Positions 1 to 5,612 of a stretch of DNA of 5,827 nucleotides are shown piece after piece. Where the stretch lies: positions 1-5,827 of the forward strand of contig VGSX01000232.1 of the NCBI GenBank assembly GCA_016874895.1, written 5' to 3'. This DNA comes from Deltaproteobacteria bacterium. GTDB taxonomy: Bacteria > Desulfobacterota > Desulfobaccia > Desulfobaccales > Desulfobaccaceae. Below the pieces are notes generated by a model. The model made no database searches, was not told the DNA's origin, and saw only the letters and a list, made by a program, of their open reading frames with translations. A program made the position numbers and the translations under genes. The first letter of the stretch is position 1. Each line of letters starts with the position of its first letter.

Positions 1-10
1 TTTGCTGGAA

Positions 11-36
11 GGCGGGATGCGCTTCGCTTTCCCGCC
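11..36. repeat. REP-like palindromic hairpin at left edge
   Basis: GGCGGGA (11-17) and TCCCGCC (30-36) are exact inverted arms, and inside them GCG (19-21) and CGC (25-27) pair around a CTT loop. The tail CCTACA follows. This layout, a GC-rich stem with a CGCTTCGC-type core next to a CCTAC tail, resembles the scattered REP-type palindromes seen between genes in many proteobacteria. That comparison is from memory. Only one copy of this family is visible in the window, so repetitiveness cannot be shown here. Confidence 0.55.
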
Positions 37-106
37 CTACATGGTGAACTTTTCAGGACAGTGGCCGCTTATAAAAATTAAATCCCGGGCCAAGAATGGT
101 AAGCGG

Positions 107-135
107 TTGCTCAGCCGCGTTTATTACAATATAGT
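107..135 (+). promoter_or_regulatory. Candidate sigma-70 promoter for the Nudix gene
   Basis: TTGCTC (107-112) and TATAGT (130-135) are separated by exactly 17 bp. The -10 matches consensus at five of six positions, the -35 only at three. Transcription would start near 142, leaving a leader of about 43 nt before the ATG at 185. The surroundings (70-150) are AT-rich compared with the flanking genes, which fits a promoter region. The weak -35 keeps confidence modest. Confidence 0.35.
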
Positions 136-184
136 TAGTATATATGGGCTTCGCAATTCTTACTGGGAGTTTTCGAGAAGAACA

Positions 185-790
185 ATGACTCCTCAACGTC
201 TGCGCCAGCTTTTCAGCAAGTTACCGCCCCTAAAGTCTTCACTGGGTCGCGGCATACCCGCCGCGGTCCTGATACCGTTATTCTATGAAGGGCCGGAACT
301 CATGATGTTGTTCACGCAAAGGACTTATCTGGTGAAGCATCACCGGGGGCAGATATCCTTTCCCGGCGGCGTCCATGATTCCACTGATGACAACCTTCTA
401 ACCACGGCCCTGCGGGAGTCCCAGGAAGAAATCGGCCTGGCCCCGGAGAAGGTCGATATCCTGGGGTTCCTCAACTCTACCCTGACCATCACCGGGTTTT
501 TGGTGCATAGCTTTGTGGGCCTGATCCCCTACCCGTACGAGTTTCGCCTCAATGTTCGGGAAGTGGCCCGCCTCTTGTCCTTTCCGGTGCGGGAACTGCT
601 CCGTCCCCATCGTTGGCGCACCGGGCCCCATGAATGGGAGGGGAAGCGCACCACCGTCTATTACTGCCAGATGCCGGAAACTACCATTTGGGGCGCCACG
701 GCCAGAATTCTGGTGGATTTTCTGGCGGTCCTGGACCCCTCCTTCGAGCCCGCGGCCATCCCCGAGGCTACCTTCCGGATTACCTCTTAA
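185..790 (+). CDS. Nudix hydrolase, CoA pyrophosphatase (NudL/UPF0035) type
   Basis: A 201-residue cytoplasmic Nudix enzyme, probably cleaving coenzyme A or acyl-CoA to 3',5'-ADP and 4'-phosphopantetheine (family knowledge; activity inferred). The UPF0035 signature that marks CoA pyrophosphatases is present at residues 44-62 (FTQR, then HHRGQISFPGG). It runs into the Nudix box at 61-85, whose RESQEEIG core gives the metal ligands E78, E81 and E82. The usual box Glu is replaced by Thr67, as I recall also in E. coli NudL. The C-terminal WGATARI segment (169-175) is typical of the family, and NudL is about 190 aa. The frame stays open back to position 2, but those 61 codons look non-coding and overlap the REP-like hairpin and candidate promoter. 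The ATG at 185 follows a purine-rich GAGAAG (175-180) and matches family length. The gene is monocistronic and convergent with lysR. Confidence 0.88.
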   Translation: MTPQRLRQLFSKLPPLKSSLGRGIPAAVLIPLFYEGPELMMLFTQRTYLVKHHRGQISFPGGVHDSTDDNLLTTALRESQEEIGLAPEKVDILGFLNSTLTITGFLVHSFVGLIPYPYEFRLNVREVARLLSFPVRELLRPHRWRTGPHEWEGKRTTVYYCQMPETTIWGATARILVDFLAVLDPSFEPAAIPEATFRITS

Positions 791-908
791 AAATAAACAC
801 TCCTGCGATAAGAACAGTCCCCCAGCGTAGATCTGCGCCATCTGTCCCGAATGTGCTGTAGTTTTTCGGCTTTTGGAAATAAACTCTCAGCCAATCATGA
901 CGGCCAGG

Positions 909-948
909 CCCGGAGCCGTGGGCGCCCCCCCTTCGCCCCGGCTTCGGG
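909..948. other. Strong GC-rich hairpin in convergent gap
   Basis: CCCGGAGCCG (909-918) pairs with CGGCTTCGGG (939-948) over 10 bp including one G-T wobble. After a single bulged T (919), GGGCG (920-924) pairs with CGCCC (934-938) around a 9-nt C-rich loop. This makes a nearly continuous 15-bp stem. It lies between convergent genes, where a bidirectional terminator would sit, but no T-tract follows it on either strand, so a Rho-independent role is not supported. A REP-like repeat is another possibility. Its right arm ends in the GGGTAT that begins the direct repeat flanking the adjacent element. Confidence 0.6.
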
Positions 949-953
949 TATTC

Positions 954-1086
954 GTAGGCGTTCAGCTAGCAGCCATCAGCTTTCAGCAAAAACAATGGGT
1001 TAAGAAAACTAATCGAGAAACCAGCGATCTGCCATCTTATAATAACAATTTGAATTAAAAGCATTAGCTGACCGCTGAACGCTTAC
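954..1086. mobile_element. MITE-like 133-bp element with inverted ends and flanking direct repeats
   Basis: The left end GTAGGCGTTCAGC (954-966) and the right end GCTGAACGCTTAC (1074-1086) are inverted repeats matching at 12 of 13 positions. Exactly abutting them is the direct repeat GGGTATTC at 946-953 and 1087-1094, which looks like an 8-bp target-site duplication. The interior is AT-rich and encodes no transposase, so the element would be non-autonomous. Both ends continue inward as degenerate 7-bp units of NTCAGCN type (961-988 on the left; about 1065-1080, inverted, on the right). It ends 16 bp from the lysR stop codon. Mobility is inferred from structure only; a second copy would be needed to define a family. 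Confidence 0.5.
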
Positions 1087-1102
1087 GGGTATTCTTTACC
1101 AG

Positions 1103-2008
1103 TTACCGCGAGGCATTCCTGCTCCCGGCCCTGACAAACTCCCCGAACGCGGCGTAGACCGGCGGCAGGTCACGGCCCAGGCGCTGCACCAGAAAAATCG
1201 GTCGCTTGAGTTCCACGCCGCGAATGGTCACGGCTCGCAGGGTGCCGTATTCCAGATCTGCGGCCACCGCCAGCCGGGAGAGGATGCCGAGACCCACCCT
1301 GGCCTTGATGCTCTGGCGCACCGCCTCGGTGTTGGGCATCTCGGCTACCACCGAAAGTTTGCCGAAATCCAGGCCATGGGCGTTTAAAATCTCCTGCACG
1401 GCCATCTGCGTCCCGGAGCCCCGCTCCCGCAAGATAAAAGGCTGACCGTACAGCTCAGAGATTTGCACCTCCCCCTTGAGGGCGAAGGGGTGGTCCGGCG
1501 GCACCGCCAGGGTCAATTCATCGGTGTAGACTTCCTCGAACCTCAGGCGTTTTTCTGGCCACTTCGACCCCAACAGTCCCAATCCCACCTCCCCTTTCAA
1601 TACCATCTCCCCTATGGCGATGGTATTGGCGATTCTCAGGGTGATCTGGATGGCCGGATGCTCGGCCTTGAATACCCCGATAATCTGGGGCAGCAGGTAG
1701 CTCCCCGGGATGGTGCTGGCCCCAATGAACAGCCGCCCTAAAAGCTCTCCTCGGTAGTCGGCCAGGGCCTGCCGGGCCTCTTCCCGCAGGTGCAGCATTT
1801 TCATGGCGTAGCGGTGGAGGATCTGCCCTGCCGGGGTCAGCCGCACCTCCCGCCCGAGGCGATCCACCAGTCTGTCCCCGGCCATCTCTTCCAGGGTCCG
1901 GATGTGTTCGCTCACCGTGGGCTGTGACAGCAGCAAGGCCTCCGCGGCCAGGGTGAAGCTTTTTAATTCCGCTACCTTGCAGAAAATTTCCAGGCGATGC
2001 AGATCCAT
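1103..2008 (-). CDS. LysR-family transcriptional regulator (CysL/CbbR/YeiE-like)
   Basis: A 301-residue LysR-type regulator of normal family length. Residues 1-60 form the winged helix-turn-helix domain, with the recognition segment SQPTVSEHIRTLEE at 28-41 and the conserved LTPAG at 57-61. A linker helix (about 62-88) leads into the periplasmic-binding-protein-like effector domain (about 91-295). GASTIPGSYLLP (97-108) and RERGSGT (194-200) resemble the effector-pocket segments of the CysL/CbbR/YeiE group (family knowledge), so a small anionic ligand is possible, but the ligand is unknown. The gene starts 12 bp after the hydrolase stop, on the same strand and in the same frame. There is no Shine-Dalgarno sequence: the ATG follows a T7 run, and the nearest AAGG is 20 nt away. 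This suggests translational coupling. Unlike many LysR genes it is not divergent from a target gene, so its regulon cannot be read from context. Confidence 0.93.
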   Translation of the reverse strand: MDLHRLEIFCKVAELKSFTLAAEALLLSQPTVSEHIRTLEEMAGDRLVDRLGREVRLTPAGQILHRYAMKMLHLREEARQALADYRGELLGRLFIGASTIPGSYLLPQIIGVFKAEHPAIQITLRIANTIAIGEMVLKGEVGLGLLGSKWPEKRLRFEEVYTDELTLAVPPDHPFALKGEVQISELYGQPFILRERGSGTQMAVQEILNAHGLDFGKLSVVAEMPNTEAVRQSIKARVGLGILSRLAVAADLEYGTLRAVTIRGVELKRPIFLVQRLGRDLPPVYAAFGEFVRAGSRNASR

Positions 2009-2020
2009 AAAAAAATGTCT

Positions 2021-2542
2021 TTAAACAACCTTCACCCCGAACAGGCGGGCCATGCGTTCCAGGCCCCACTCGTGGTCTTCCTGATTGAGGTCGGCTACTC
2101 CATCCCGATAAACCACCACCCGGTAGCCATTAAGGTCCAGGTCCCGGGCGGTTTCCATGATACAGATGGAGGTGCAGACGCCCACCAGGTGCACCTCTGC
2201 GATATTTTCCCGCTGGAGGATTTCTGCCAACCCGGTCTTGAGCAAGCCGCTGAAATGGGTTTTCCCCACCACCTCATCGGTGGGGGCCACCGGGAGTTCA
2301 GGGATAATCTGGGCCCCCCAGGTGCCTTTCACTCCATGAGGCGGGAAGCGGCGGAACTCCAGGTCTTCCGAGTCATGGGCATCGTTGAGGAATACGATGA
2401 CCGCGCCCTGCGCCCGCATCTTGCGGATTCTGTCCGCCACGAAGGGAATAATGGCCCTCCCCGCCTCCCCCAGGGTCAAAGCCCCGGCTGGGTCCAGGAA
2501 ATCGTTGATCATGTCGGCCACTACCAGGGCTTGGGTGGGCAT
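2021..2542 (-). CDS. Cysteine hydrolase, isochorismatase/nicotinamidase superfamily
   Basis: A 173-residue single-domain cytoplasmic hydrolase. The catalytic triad of the superfamily is visible: Asp10 in VVADMINDF, Lys94 in VGKTHFSG, and Cys127 in GVCTSICIMETARD (121-134), with the usual cis-peptide loop around V122-C123. D54, H56 and H69 (in NDAH and FPPHG) sit where nicotinamidases bind their metal ion. Full metal-site candidates and the FPPHGVKGTWG stretch make a nicotinamidase-like amidase the best guess (nicotinamide to nicotinate and ammonia). The fold also serves isochorismatases, ureidoacrylate and N-carbamoyl amidases, so the substrate is not fixed and no symbol is given. The ATG at 2542 is preceded by two GGAG sequences and a good promoter at 2570-2598. 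It is the first gene of a likely two-gene unit with lysR. Confidence 0.88.
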   Translation of the reverse strand: MPTQALVVADMINDFLDPAGALTLGEAGRAIIPFVADRIRKMRAQGAVIVFLNDAHDSEDLEFRRFPPHGVKGTWGAQIIPELPVAPTDEVVGKTHFSGLLKTGLAEILQRENIAEVHLVGVCTSICIMETARDLDLNGYRVVVYRDGVADLNQEDHEWGLERMARLFGVKVV

Positions 2543-2544
2543 AG

Positions 2545-2553
2545 CTCCGCTCC
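2545..2553 (-). promoter_or_regulatory. Duplicated Shine-Dalgarno sequence of the hydrolase gene
   Basis: Read on the minus strand, GGAGCGGAG precedes CT and the ATG at 2542. The outer GGAG (2553-2550) is 7 nt from the start codon, the normal spacing. The inner copy is only 2 nt away and probably not the working one. This supports the chosen start. Confidence 0.65.
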
Positions 2554-2569
2554 GTCAGAATTTTGTTCC

Positions 2570-2598
2570 ATTATAGAAACTATCCTCCCGGATTGCAA
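2570..2598 (-). promoter_or_regulatory. Sigma-70-type promoter of the hydrolase-lysR unit
   Basis: On the minus strand TTGCAA (2598-2593) and a perfect TATAAT (2575-2570) are separated by exactly 17 bp. The -35 matches four of six consensus positions. Transcription would start near 2563, giving a leader of about 20 nt that holds the Shine-Dalgarno sequence. It lies downstream of the ATPase stop, so the hydrolase and lysR can be transcribed independently of the ATPase. The -35 hexamer is itself palindromic. No operator could be identified. Confidence 0.62.
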
Positions 2599-2608
2599 CG
2601 CCGCATTG

Positions 2609-2688
2609 CCCCTACCCTCTTCCCTTTTCCCTCTTCCCTCCTCCCTAATCCCTAATCCCTCTTCCCTAATCCCTAATCCCTCTTCCCC
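2609..2688 (-). repeat. Heptamer tandem repeat with G-quadruplex-type sequence on the minus strand
   Basis: Ten 7-bp units in perfect phase occupy 2615-2684 on the plus strand, consensus CCCTNNT. The variants are CCCTCTT (four times), CCCTAAT (four times), CCCTTTT and CCCTCCT. C-runs at 2609-2612 and 2685-2688 flank them. On the minus strand this gives twelve runs of three or more G, nearly all separated by 4-nt loops (for example GGGATTAGGGATTAGGG), a good match to the intramolecular G-quadruplex pattern. The array overlaps the last codons and stop of the ATPase gene and ends about 10 bp before the hydrolase -35 box. G-quadruplex folding is inferred from the pattern. Confidence 0.85.
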
Positions 2689-5419
2689 GTCTTTTACGCC
2701 GCAGGAAAAATTTGGTCACCTCCACCACCGGCACCAGGGTGAGGCTGAGCCCCAGGGCCAGCAGCCATTCCCGCCATCCCAGCGAAACGGTGTGAAAAAG
2801 TCGGGCCAGAGGATCGTATTCCACCACCGCCACGGTCATGGCCAAGGAAAAAATGACCGCAGCAATAAGAAAGCGGTTGGCCAAAATGCCCACAGTAAAG
2901 AGAGAGAGGGTGACGGCCCGGCAATTGAAGGCATTGACCAGTTCGAAGAGAACGAGGGTGACGAACACCATGGTTTGAGCCCGCACCAGCAAAGCCTCGG
3001 GGGTGGCCTCGCCATGCGGGTTATAGAGATAAAAATAGGCGAATAAGGGGATCACCACCAAGGTCTTGTAGCCGGCGATCACCCCCAGCAGGGTGTTCAC
3101 CGGGAAGTTGAAGACGCCCTCGTCCGGGGGCCGGGGTGGCCGGGACATGATGTCCGGGGATTTGGGGTCCACGCCCAGGGCCAGGGCCGGCAGGCCGTCC
3201 GTGGTGAGGTTGATCCAGAGGATCTGCAGGGCGATGAGGGGCAGCGGCAGTCCCATAAAAAAGGCCCCGGTGAGGATAATAATTTCCGCCAGGTTACAGC
3301 TCAGGAGGAAAACCAGGTATTTTTTGATGTTGTCGAAGATGGCCCGGCCCTCTTCCACGGCAGTAACCAGGGTGGCAAAATTATCGTCAGCCAGGATCAT
3401 GGAGGCGGTTTCCTTGGTGACCTCGGTCCCGGTGATGCCCATGGCCACGCCGATGTCGGCCCGTTTCAGGGCCGGGGCGTCGTTGACCCCGTCCCCGGTC
3501 ATGGCCACCACTTCTCCCTGTTCTTTCAAGAGTTCCACTAAACGCAATTTATGTTCCGGGGCTGACCGGGCAAAAACGGTGGTGTGGCTCAAGGCCTCGG
3601 CCAACTCGGCGTTGTCCATGCCGCTCACTTCCCGGCCCGTAAGGACTCCCCGGGGGTTGCCGGTTCTCGGGGTCAGGCCCAGCTCCCGGCCGATGGCGGC
3701 GGCGGTGTCGGGATGGTCGCCGGTTATCATAATAACCTTGATGCCGGCCCGGTGACAGCGGGCCACGGCTTCCCGGGCCTCGGGGCGGGCCGGGTCGATC
3801 ATGCCCACCAGCCCCACCCAGACCAGGTCGGTTTCTTCGGATTCCGGGGTCAAGTCGGGCAACTCCGGCAAACGGCGATAGGCTAGTCCCAATACTCGCA
3901 GGGCGGACCTGGCCATCCGGGAGTTCTCCGCCAGGATGGCCTCCCGGCTCTCTTCGGTCATGGCTTTTTCGCCCCCCAGGGTCAATTTCCGGCGGCAATA
4001 AGGCAGCAGGCTCTCCGGTGCGCCCTTCAAACACATGAGAAACCCCGACCTGTCCTGGTGTAGCGTGCTCATCCGTTTACGCTGGGAATCAAAGGGAATT
4101 TCCGCCACCCGGGGGTATTCCTGGAGCAGAAGCTGGTAATCCAGCCCGGTCTTGAGGCCTAACGTCAGCAAGGCGCCTTCGGTGGGGTCGCCCCGCAGAT
4201 GCCATCTGCCGTCCTCGTGTTTGAGGGAAGCGTCATTGCATAACAAAGAAATGCGGGCCGCCAGGTGCAGCATAGGGTTGGTAAGAGTAAGACGTTCGTG
4301 GTCGGCAGTGCGAAACTCACCCTGAGGGTCGTAGCCCGAACCGGTGACGTGGACCGGGCGGTCATCCAGGTAAAGCTGCCGCACGGTCATCTCGTTCCGG
4401 GTCAGGGTGCCGGTCTTATCGGTGCAGATGACGGTGGTGCAGCCCATGGTTTCCACCGCCGGCAGGCGCTTGACGATGGCCTTTTTTCTGGCCATGCGGG
4501 TAGTGCCGATGGCCAGGGCGCCGGTGACCACGGCCGGCAGCGATTCCGGCACCGCCGCTACAGCCAGGCTAATGCCCCAGATGAGCATGGGAAGCCAGCC
4601 ATAGCCCTTGAGAATCCCGAGCCCCACGGCACCGGCGGCCACGGCCAGACAGATGACGCTGAGCACCCGGCCGATGAGGGAAACTCGCCTTTCCAGAGGT
4701 GTCTGCTCTGTGGACACGTCGTGCAGCATCTGGGCGATGCGCCCGAATTCCGTCTCCATGCCGGTGGCGGTGACCACGGCTTCACCCCGGCCATAGGTAA
4801 TCACCGTGCCCCCAAAAAGCATCCCGTGCTGATCCGCGATGGCAGTATCCGGGGAGGGCGAAGGGTCGGTGCTCTTGGCCACGGGAGTGGACTCCCCCGT
4901 AAGGATGGCCTCATCAGCCATAAGGTTGGTGGCCTCTAAAAGCCGGGCATCCGCGCCAACCCGGTCGCCGGTATGAATCAGGAGGATGTCGCCGGGCACC
5001 AGCTCCCTTGCCTCCACCTCCATTTCTTCATTATCCCTGAGGACCACCGCGTGGGGGGCAGCCAGCTTCTGCAAAGCCGCTGCAGCCTTTTCCGCCCGAT
5101 ATTCCTGAATAAAGCCCAAAACCACGCAGGCCAGGACAATGGCCAGGATCACCGCCGCATCCAGGTGCTCACCCAAGGAATACGACAGGATGGTGGCCAC
5201 CAGGAGGATGAGGATGAGCAGGTTTTTAAACTGGCGGAAAAAAATTACTATGGGGGAAATTTTCTTGGCCGCGGTCAGCTCATTGTAACCGTGACTTTCC
5301 AGACGGGCCAGGGCCTCTTCCTGGGTGAGACCCTCGGGACGCGATTCTAAAACCTGGAGAACGGCCTCGCCGGTCAGGGTATGAAGAATGGGTTGTTCAG
5401 CTTCCTGGTTTTCTTCCAT
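2666..5419 (-). CDS. P-type ATPase, P2A (PMCA/SERCA-like) Ca2+-transporting type
   Basis: A complete 917-residue integral membrane cation pump that couples ATP hydrolysis to ion export. In order: cation-ATPase N-domain (about 10-55); M1-M2 (about 55-105); actuator domain with TGES at 174-177; M3-M4 (about 248-300); phosphorylation site D334 in DKTGT; nucleotide-binding KGAPES (465-470); hinge TGDHP (566-570) and TGDGVNDAP (641-649); M5-M10 (about 700-905). Residues matching the SERCA Ca2+ ligands are E292 (M4), N709 and E712 (M5), N737, T740 and D741 (M6), and E826 (M8). Both sites therefore look intact and Ca2+ is the likely substrate; Mn2+ or Na+ cannot be excluded. The M4 motif is PESLP, not the common PEGLP. 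The ATG at 5419 has no Shine-Dalgarno sequence and no in-frame alternative start in the ten codons upstream. The last codons come from the heptamer array. No promoter was convincing. Confidence 0.95.
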   Translation of the reverse strand: MEENQEAEQPILHTLTGEAVLQVLESRPEGLTQEEALARLESHGYNELTAAKKISPIVIFFRQFKNLLILILLVATILSYSLGEHLDAAVILAIVLACVVLGFIQEYRAEKAAAALQKLAAPHAVVLRDNEEMEVEARELVPGDILLIHTGDRVGADARLLEATNLMADEAILTGESTPVAKSTDPSPSPDTAIADQHGMLFGGTVITYGRGEAVVTATGMETEFGRIAQMLHDVSTEQTPLERRVSLIGRVLSVICLAVAAGAVGLGILKGYGWLPMLIWGISLAVAAVPESLPAVVTGALAIGTTRMARKKAIVKRLPAVETMGCTTVICTDKTGTLTRNEMTVRQLYLDDRPVHVTGSGYDPQGEFRTADHERLTLTNPMLHLAARISLLCNDASLKHEDGRWHLRGDPTEGALLTLGLKTGLDYQLLLQEYPRVAEIPFDSQRKRMSTLHQDRSGFLMCLKGAPESLLPYCRRKLTLGGEKAMTEESREAILAENSRMARSALRVLGLAYRRLPELPDLTPESEETDLVWVGLVGMIDPARPEAREAVARCHRAGIKVIMITGDHPDTAAAIGRELGLTPRTGNPRGVLTGREVSGMDNAELAEALSHTTVFARSAPEHKLRLVELLKEQGEVVAMTGDGVNDAPALKRADIGVAMGITGTEVTKETASMILADDNFATLVTAVEEGRAIFDNIKKYLVFLLSCNLAEIIILTGAFFMGLPLPLIALQILWINLTTDGLPALALGVDPKSPDIMSRPPRPPDEGVFNFPVNTLLGVIAGYKTLVVIPLFAYFYLYNPHGEATPEALLVRAQTMVFVTLVLFELVNAFNCRAVTLSLFTVGILANRFLIAAVIFSLAMTVAVVEYDPLARLFHTVSLGWREWLLALGLSLTLVPVVEVTKFFLRRKRRGRGIRD

Positions 5420-5447
5420 ATGGCATTTAACAAGGTAATAAAGTGTG

Positions 5448-5475
5448 CAGTGGCCAGGGGCCAGTGGTCAGTTGC
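5448..5475. repeat. Four-unit degenerate 7-bp tandem repeat
   Basis: CAGTGGC, CAGGGGC, CAGTGGT and CAGTTGC follow one another without gaps, each a 7-bp unit of CAGNNGN type. The tract lies 29 bp upstream of the ATPase start codon. It shares the 7-bp period, but not the sequence, of the array at 2615-2684 and the tracts inside 954-1086. Confidence 0.7.
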
Positions 5476-5513
5476 TTTAGAAAATTAGCTACTGGGCCAA
5501 GATTCCATTAACT

Positions 5514-5549
5514 CCCTCGCCCCCCGCTGGCGGTGGGAGAGGGTCGGGG
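5514..5549. repeat. REP-like GC-rich palindrome
   Basis: CCCTC (5514-5518) pairs with GAGGG (5539-5543), and inside it CCCCCGC (5521-5527) pairs with GCGG-T-GGG (5530-5537, one bulged T) around a TG loop. The adjoining TCGGGG (5544-5549) extends the part shared with the inverted copy at 5776-5789. This resembles the CCCTCTCCC/GGGAGAGGG palindromes scattered through many bacterial genomes (from memory). It could act as a terminator for the gene at the right edge, but no T-run follows on the minus strand. Confidence 0.6.
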
Positions 5550-5551
5550 TG

Positions 5552-5612
5552 AATGCTGTTGAATTAAGAGCACCTATGAAAAATCCCCCTAAATCCAATA
5601 CTGTTCACTTAA
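5552..5612. repeat. Imperfect 16-bp direct repeat at the transposase 3' end
   Basis: AATGCTGTTGAATTAA (5552-5567) and AATACTGTTCACTTAA (5597-5612) match at 13 of 16 positions and are offset by 45 bp. The second copy overlaps the transposase stop codon. One copy, most likely the outer one (5552-5567), may be the terminal inverted repeat of the insertion sequence whose other end is outside the window; this is inference. Confidence 0.45.

Larger units (their letters stand above)
791..1102. other. Convergent intergenic region without a gene
   Basis: This 312-bp gap lies between the 3' ends of the Nudix gene and lysR. I see no credible coding sequence in it; the 61-codon frame starting at 873 has no family resemblance and runs through the hairpin and the MITE-like element. 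It contains the GC-rich hairpin at 909-948 and the element at 954-1086. No convincing intrinsic terminator for either gene was found: the hairpin has no T-run on either side. Confidence 0.7.
5420..5604. other. Intergenic region upstream of the ATPase
   Basis: No gene is visible here. It contains a four-unit 7-bp repeat tract (5448-5475), a REP-like palindrome (5514-5543), half of a 16-bp imperfect direct repeat (5552-5567), and an AAAAATCCCCCTAAATCC stretch (5579-5596) of the type often found in intergenic debris. Both neighbouring genes are on the minus strand, so this is the ATPase leader region, but I could not find a good promoter in it. Confidence 0.6.

Noticed and set aside
2..184. N-terminal extension of the Nudix frame back to a TTG at position 2
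   Set aside because: The extension covers a REP-like hairpin and an AT-rich promoter-like stretch, has no family resemblance, and would make the protein about 60 residues longer than NudL-type enzymes.
847..874. Possible intrinsic terminator after the Nudix gene (CCGAA at 847-851 with TTCGG at 865-869, then CTTTT)
   Set aside because: Only 5 bp of stem around a 13-nt loop and a T-run of four; too weak to call.
2009..2015. T-run before lysR as a terminator of the hydrolase transcript
   Set aside because: No GC-rich stem precedes the seven T residues; the upstream sequence is the hydrolase 3' coding end.
1518..2069. Minus-strand 183-codon frame overlapping lysR
   Set aside because: It is a shadow of the lysR gene in another frame, rich in Gly, Pro and Arg as expected from GC-rich DNA, with no domain.
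2615..2684. CRISPR array
   Set aside because: The unit is 7 bp with no spacers; this is a simple tandem repeat.
1997..3046. Long plus-strand open frame of 349 codons, with a repeated PSSLIPN-type peptide
   Set aside because: It is antisense to the hydrolase and the ATPase 3' end, both supported by catalytic motifs. The peptide repeat is just the heptamer array read in three frames (21 bp = 7 residues).
3093..3755. Plus-strand 220-codon frame within the ATPase gene
   Set aside because: Antisense to the phosphorylation/hinge and M5-M6 region of an intact P-type ATPase; composition is that of a reverse-strand shadow.
4265..4939. Plus-strand 224-codon frame within the ATPase gene
   Set aside because: Antisense to the actuator and phosphorylation-site region; no recognisable motif, and the His/Gly-rich content is typical of an antisense frame.
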